From Tritrichomonas musculus (Eukaryota > Parabasalia > Tritrichomonadida > Tritrichomonadidae), in assembly GCA_039105265.1 (NCBI GenBank), contig JAPFFF010000062.1, positions 124,001-188,000 on the forward strand: a DNA stretch of 64,000 bases, in the 5' to 3' direction. The position numbers and the translations under genes are program-made. Below, in pieces: positions 59,609 to 64,000 of this stretch. The number at the start of each line of letters is the position of its first letter. The first letter of the stretch is position 1. Below the pieces are notes generated by a model, which worked only from the letters and a program-made list of their open reading frames with translations, made no database searches and had not been told where the DNA came from.

Positions 59609-60949
59609 TTATGAATTTTCATATATGTAACCAAAATATTCTAAAAACGACAAACATAAAAAGTAATCATTTGTCACGTTTTTATCTGTCTGTCGCAATC
59701 TCAAATACTGGAATTTTTCATCAAATTTCAGTGGCACTTTGATATCGAACATTTGTGTTGTACCTCTATATAAAAATAAGTCAACATTTTTTTCTTCAGT
59801 TATAACTTTCCAGTTTGAACCTTCGTTTGAACCTTCAATGACCCAATTTTTAGGATGATGATGCGTTCCATCACCATCATAACGAGTTCTTATTAAGTAT
59901 TGTGTAGGATGAACTTTCATATTCTTAAAGTTATAAGTAACAAATGCGTTTAATCCATTTGCATCACGTGTGCCAAAGAAATTTGCAGGTGTTTTGTCTG
60001 CCAAATTTTGAGCTGAGTATTCTCCACTCCAAGCAAGACTTGAAGTAATTTCAACCACTCCTTTTGCATGAACATTGCCTCCACATTTGCCAGTTAAATA
60101 CATTATGATTCCATTATAATGATGCGGGTCTGCTGGACAGAAGTGACTAGTGTATCTCTCCTGTTTGATCTCCTTTGAACAAATGAATGGATTCAAGATT
60201 AATGACCTAAGCTGCTTCATCAATTCGGATGTCATTTGATAGGCACTCAACTTGTTTAAAGTTCTCTCCAATCGATTCTTACTCAGTGCTTTCATATCAC
60301 TTTTTTCATAGAAAGCACAAATTGTTTTTTCAGTGGTTTCTATCTCATCAATAAAATCTACAAGCTGGTCCTCGTTCTGTAACTTCAAATTCTCGTTCAA
60401 AATTATCTTCTCCAAAATGTCTACTGGCAGAGAAAGTAGCTTGGCTTTATCAATTGAATGGAAATGTGATGATATGTAATTGATTATTTCTGAATTGGCA
60501 TATAATGATGACTGAGCTGAGAACTTAAAGATGAGTCTCAAATGATTTAAATATAGATCTAAACTGTTTTCATTAATTGAATTTTTGAATGCTTCACTTA
60601 TTTTCAAAAATAATTCATCGTTGGATAAAAGAACAGAGAGTATCTGCATTTGAAAACTTTGAACTTCATTGATTTCTATAGGAAAACCTTTGGAAATTAG
60701 TTGAAAGAGATCGATAATATCTTCGGTAAAAACTTTACGTAATTCTGTGATAGGATAATTAAAACGATAATGAAATGTAGTTGGATCTGATAATCGAATT
60801 TTCGAAATCTTAGGTGAAATAAATTCTGCATTACTAATTTTCATTCTTATTGCTGTTTCACCAATTAAGAAAACAAAATCATCATCTGAATTTACATTAT
60901 TTATATTTTGTAATCCAGCTGAAGAAAGAGTAATTGTTTTGGTTTCCAT
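59609..60949 (-). CDS. BTB-BACK-discoidin protein, divergent paralogue, 446 aa
   Basis: The domain order is the same as in the neighbouring plus-strand gene. A BTB-like part (about 25-75: FVFLIGETAIRMKISNAEFI, then SPKISKIRLSDPTTFHY) is followed by a BACK-like helical region (about 145-235: LLSLPVDILEKIILNENLKL). A discoidin domain covers about 285-445 (YNFKNMKVHPTQYLIRT, KNWVIEGSNEGSNWKVI, FQYLRLRQTDKN). The BTB core is reduced, as is usual in this family. The ATG at 60949 is close to the conserved start. Its 5' flank abuts the dispersed repeat at 61010. The pair probably arose by an old inverted duplication. Confidence 0.88.
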   Translation of the reverse strand: METKTITLSSAGLQNINNVNSDDDFVFLIGETAIRMKISNAEFISPKISKIRLSDPTTFHYRFNYPITELRKVFTEDIIDLFQLISKGFPIEINEVQSFQMQILSVLLSNDELFLKISEAFKNSINENSLDLYLNHLRLIFKFSAQSSLYANSEIINYISSHFHSIDKAKLLSLPVDILEKIILNENLKLQNEDQLVDFIDEIETTEKTICAFYEKSDMKALSKNRLERTLNKLSAYQMTSELMKQLRSLILNPFICSKEIKQERYTSHFCPADPHHYNGIIMYLTGKCGGNVHAKGVVEITSSLAWSGEYSAQNLADKTPANFFGTRDANGLNAFVTYNFKNMKVHPTQYLIRTRYDGDGTHHHPKNWVIEGSNEGSNWKVITEEKNVDLFLYRGTTQMFDIKVPLKFDEKFQYLRLRQTDKNVTNDYFLCLSFLEYFGYIYENS

Positions 60950-61009
60950 AAACTAAAATAAAGAATTTTTCCAATTTTCCAATTTACAAATTTTCCAATG
61001 AGGATTATT

Positions 61010-61140
61010 CTTAAGCTTGTTATTCTCCGATTCTCGAGATCGATAATTGAATGAATCTTTGATATCGATACATAAATATGCACAGATTCACGAGATCAAT
61101 TTCTGAGATCGAGAATTATTTTTCTCAGATTTTGATTTCA
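61010..61140. repeat. Dispersed GATATC/CTCGAGATC repeat, second copy
   Basis: The reverse complement matches 5650-5775, sharing ATTCTCGATCTC, TATTTATGTATCGATATCAA and ATCGATCTCGAGAATCGGAG plus AATAACAAG. In the left copy this repeat lies 3' of the LRR gene; here it lies 5' of it. It is therefore not part of the same duplication unit but an independent repeat that sits at or near both junctions. Confidence 0.7.
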
Positions 61141-62137
61141 AATATTGTGTTCATTGCTTGATATAAAAACGAAAAAATAATTAAAAATTTTAATATAATT
61201 ATATATATGATTAAAAAACTCCTAAAAAAATTTTAAAAACAGAAAAAATTTTTTCTCACAAAAGTATTCAAAAAGTTTTATAAGAAAAAATGTCAAATAA
61301 AAATATTAGCTATGATATCATTTTTTTATTGGTAATTTATTTCACATGATAGAATCCGAAGATTATTGGGATTTTATAATTTCTACATCTGAAGAATTAA
61401 ATAATGCTTCAGAAATGGAAGATCAGAAGCAGCGTGGTAATTTGAAAATTGAAGGTATTTTCATAGGTGATAAAGAAAGTGATTATTTGGCTGGTGCTAT
61501 CTGTGGATTAGATCCAAAGGTTATTCTTTTCAATAAATGCAAATTGCAATTAAATTCATTTCAAGGTAATTTTTGTGGTCCAATCGGTGTTGAAAGCGTC
61601 TCAGTTTTGAACTCAAATTTGACTTCTCTGCTATCGTATGAACTTTTATCAAATGTAGCTGGTGAATCGCTCAAATATTTGGATTTATCTCACAATAATT
61701 TAGCAGAAAATGCGGATGAATTTTTCACTCGTTTTATGTCTTTAAAATGCTTCTTTTGCTCATTGGAATATATTGATTTATCAGACAATGGTTTCAATGA
61801 AGAAGAAATAAAAAAAATTGCAAAATACGTTCACAAAAATTGGAAAAATCTCACTATTAAATTCTAAAGATATAATAAAGATTTATTTTGTTATATATCA
61901 AAAAATTTTTTTTTTATTATTTGAATAGTTTATTTTGTTATATATCAAAACTTTTATATCAATGTTTAACTTGTGGAATCTTTGATGATAAAGGATGTTG
62001 TGAAGAATGTGCTAAAACTTGTTTTTAGGTCATGATCTCTTATATCTTGGAAAAATTAAATCTTATTCCAATTTTGGAGCAGGAGAAACGCATATATGCC
62101 AAAAAGAAAAGTTTAATTTCTATGATAAGACATCAAA
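61141..62137 (+). repeat. Inverted segmental duplicate, copy B
   Basis: This is the counterpart of 5953-6930, in opposite orientation and 55 kb away. Homology begins directly after the dispersed repeat (61140/61141) and ends near 62137, inside the UBR-box remnant's 3' flank. The abrupt borders suggest a single copy event. Confidence 0.85.
61346..61867 (+). CDS. Short leucine-rich-repeat protein, copy B
   Basis: This 173-residue protein differs from copy A (6211-6732) only by Asn for Lys in SEELNNASEM and Ala for Val before ICGLDP. It has the same two well-formed LRR units near 109-156. The upstream 200 bases are also nearly identical, so both copies carry the same promoter, including ATTCAAAAAGTTTTA (61268-61282). 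Both being intact while the adjacent UBR remnant decays suggests selection on the LRR frame, or simply recency. Confidence 0.7.
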   Translation: MIESEDYWDFIISTSEELNNASEMEDQKQRGNLKIEGIFIGDKESDYLAGAICGLDPKVILFNKCKLQLNSFQGNFCGPIGVESVSVLNSNLTSLLSYELLSNVAGESLKYLDLSHNNLAENADEFFTRFMSLKCFFCSLEYIDLSDNGFNEEEIKKIAKYVHKNWKNLTIKF

Positions 62138-62140
62138 ATT
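61954..62140 (+). pseudogene. UBR-box zinc-finger remnant, copy B
   Basis: LYQCLTCGIFDDKGCCEECA KTC is in frame from 61954. A TAG then follows because the T-run is one base shorter than in copy A; the frame resumes one base over as LGHDLLYLGKIKSYSNFGAG. The GMHLC block of copy A reads ETHIC here. The Gly codon at IFDDKGCC is intact here but is a stop in copy A. The ancestral stretch was thus coding across both breaks. Confidence 0.65.
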
Positions 62141-62189
62141 GCCGGAAATCAGTTCAATGACAAATATTTGTGGTAAAAATATCATTCTT

Positions 62190-62640
62190 GATATTACCTC
62201 AAATCTTTTATATAATTCACCTCACTCAAAAAACGCATTTGGATTGTTATATGACGCAGAAATTTCATAATAATCTTTTGCTTTTTTATAATTCTGTTCA
62301 ACTCCAAGTCCTTTTTTGTATTGCCATATTCACATGCAATTTCATAATAATATCTAGCTTTTGAATAATCTTTTACATGATCTTTTGTGTAAAGATTACC
62401 CTAACTTAAATAAGGAAAATGATCAAACTGTTGAGCTGCTAATTCATAATAAAGCTTTGCTCTTGGTATATCTCGTTCAACTCCAACTCCATTTTTATAT
62501 AAATCAGCTAGATTTATCATGGAATATGAATAATTTTGTTTTGCTGATAATTCATAATATTTTATGCCTTTGAATAATCACGTTTTATTCCCTAACCTTT
62601 ATCATAATAAATACCTAAGCTATTTTGAGCTCTAGGATTA
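62190..62640 (-). pseudogene. Sel1-repeat gene relic
   Basis: The minus strand reads AQNSLGIYYDKG, then YYELSAKQNYSYSMINLADL and YKNGVGVERDIPRAKLYYEL, and DYSKARYYYEIACEYGN. These are at least four Sel1 repeats broken by stop codons and frame changes. No start is visible. It abuts the border of the segmental duplicate. Confidence 0.7.
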
Positions 62641-62839
62641 TTTAAATTTGTTAATTAATTTATTGAACAATTTTAGATAAATTTTCCATTTTTAATAGTA
62701 TTGAAATTCATTGAACAATTTGGGATATATTTTCCATTTTGAATAGGACTGAAATTTCCCATTTTGAGTATAGAATTGAAATTCATTTCAAAAAGTTAAA
62801 AATTTATATCCTTTTTTAAAATACAAAAAAGTAAAGTTA

Positions 62840-64000
62840 ATGTCTCAAGATCATATTGACACAAAAGAAATACAAATGTTAAAATTTAACCAGATCGATG
62901 ATGATGATGACAATGATGATGTTGATGAAATTGTTCATATACTAATAATTCCAAAAAAAGATTTCAAAATCAATTATTATAAATTACAATGCAAATCTAA
63001 ACTGGTACAACAAAAATATCACAAAAATGAGATAGATTGTTTATCAAATGATCTCTTATTTTATCAACAAAAACATAATATCAAAGATGAAAATATTATC
63101 TCTTTTTTCAATATTATTGATGATAAAAAAGATTATATGGTCATGGAAGAATATTTTGATTATTTAAAACTCAACCAAATGCTTAAAATCAAAAAAATGC
63201 AAAAAATCCTTAGAACTTTTACTCAAAAATATATAAATGATATAAATTTTGTTATCAAAATAATAAATGACCATTTATCTTCTCAAAACAATGATGAAAA
63301 TGATGATATAATGCCAGAAATAGAGAAAGTTTTAAGTGAAAATATTAATGCTTGTTTAATAAATGAACAATTTGGCAATCTACCGATTTCATCAATTTAC
63401 AGAATAATTTCAAATAATTTTGAACTTAATCAAGACAGCATTGATGATAATTTGCTGTTTATTTTCATTAATGGCTCAATTAGACAAAGATATATTTTAT
63501 TTTCTTTTCTTAATCCAAAAAATCTTTCTGAAGAGAATTTAAATAGTTTGGATATAATTCTCTCAAATCCTGAAGATTTTAAAAAATATAATCCACTGAT
63601 TCAATCTGATTTGAAATCTATTATAGAAAATAGAAAGTTAAAAGAAGAAAATGCAAAATTAATTGAAGAAAACGAACAATTAAAAGAAGAAAATTCAAAA
63701 TTAGTTGAAGAAAATAAAAATGAAAAAACAAAATTGAATGATGAAATTGAACTAATGAAAGAAGAAAAAACAAAATTGAATGATGAAATTGAACTAATGA
63801 AAGAAGAAAATGCAAAATTAATTAAAGAAAACGAACAAGTAAAGGAAGAAAATGCAAAATTAATTAAGGAAAACGAACAAGTAAAAGAAGAAAATGCAAA
63901 ATTAATTAAAGAAAATGAACAAGTAAAAGAAGAAAATGCAAAATTGCTTTCAAATAAAGAAAAGTTTCTTAAAGAGCTCTCATTAATTTGGTCAATTTTA
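62840..64000 (+). CDS. BTB-like coiled-coil protein, 5' part (runs off the window)
   Basis: The frame is open from ATG 62840 to the end of the window (387 codons). An acidic start (DQIDDDDDND-like run at about 18-30) is followed by the trichomonad BTB-like block (about 30-115: EIVHILIIPKKDFKINYYKL, then LVQQKYHKNEI, and ENIISFFNIIDDKKDYMVME). A helical region (about 115-265) comes next. A long coiled coil begins at about 270, made of tandem repeats of EENAKLIKENEQVK. The family of BTB-like N-terminus plus coiled coil is abundant in trichomonads; the function is unknown. The preceding 200 bases (62641-62839) are spacer containing two copies of an ATTGAACAATTT…ATTTTCCATTTT motif. Confidence 0.85.
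   Translation, partial: MSQDHIDTKEIQMLKFNQIDDDDDNDDVDEIVHILIIPKKDFKINYYKLQCKSKLVQQKYHKNEIDCLSNDLLFYQQKHNIKDENIISFFNIIDDKKDYMVMEEYFDYLKLNQMLKIKKMQKILRTFTQKYINDINFVIKIINDHLSSQNNDENDDIMPEIEKVLSENINACLINEQFGNLPISSIYRIISNNFELNQDSIDDNLLFIFINGSIRQRYILFSFLNPKNLSEENLNSLDIILSNPEDFKKYNPLIQSDLKSIIENRKLKEENAKLIEENEQLKEENSKLVEENKNEKTKLNDEIELMKEEKTKLNDEIELMKEENAKLIKENEQVKEENAKLIKENEQVKEENAKLIKENEQVKEENAKLLSNKEKFLKELSLIWSIL

Noticed and set aside
1-64000. CRISPR array or prokaryotic operon structure
   Set aside because: No regularly spaced direct repeats with unique spacers and no ribosome-binding sites; gene families and tRNAs are eukaryotic.

Overview
The window looks like nuclear DNA of a parabasalid protist, most likely Tritrichomonas or a close relative. 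It is very AT-rich and its genes use the standard code. I see no introns in protein genes. The protein families are the expanded trichomonad ones: BspA-type leucine-rich repeats, DUF3447/ankyrin proteins, Sel1-repeat fusions, BTB/BACK/discoidin proteins, divergent protein kinases and a Rho-like GTPase. The species is inferred from family content, not from a marker gene.

Layout. 0-8 kb: a large unrecognised protein, an alpha/beta hydrolase, a small LRR gene and an Rnd-like small GTPase. 8-16 kb: short inverted-repeat elements, tRNA-Ser(AGA), a YwqG/DUF1963 protein, an ankyrin ORF and a BspA ORF that look like halves of one gene, and a DUF3883 nuclease-fold protein. 16-23 kb: gene-poor DNA holding a 2.77-kb pogo-type transposon with 28-bp terminal repeats and TA target duplications. 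23-33 kb (minus strand): a prominin-like pentaspan protein, a coiled-coil protein with about 26 tandem 8-residue repeats, and a secreted NPCBM-GH110 alpha-galactosidase-like enzyme. 33-40 kb: tRNA-Leu(AAG), a C2-like protein, and a graveyard (mariner transposase, tyrosine-recombinase fossil, fossil of a repetitive protein gene) ending at an intron-bearing tRNA-Tyr. 40-51 kb: a tiny acylated acidic protein, a 1430-residue BTB-ankyrin-Sel1 protein, a probable pseudokinase with Sel1 repeats, three more tRNAs, and decayed Sel1 and BTB/discoidin genes. 51-57 kb: a 2075-residue protein combining ricin-type lectin, BspA LRRs, a SecA-like motor ATPase and a class-3 lipase-like domain. 57-64 kb: two intact BTB/discoidin genes, a second inverted copy of the LRR/UBR-box segment from 6 kb, Sel1 relics and the start of a BTB-like coiled-coil protein.

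The outstanding item is the lectin-LRR-SecA-lipase gene: bacterial SecA motifs are intact in a eukaryotic multidomain protein. Others worth attention are the GH110 enzyme (candidate bacterial transfer), the prominin-like protein, the GTPase lacking its catalytic Gln, the pseudokinase, and a 1-kb inverted duplication whose two copies decayed independently. All six tRNA genes lie on the minus strand.

Several genes are given starts at the first ATG although the frame stays open a little further upstream without an ATG; these cases are stated.
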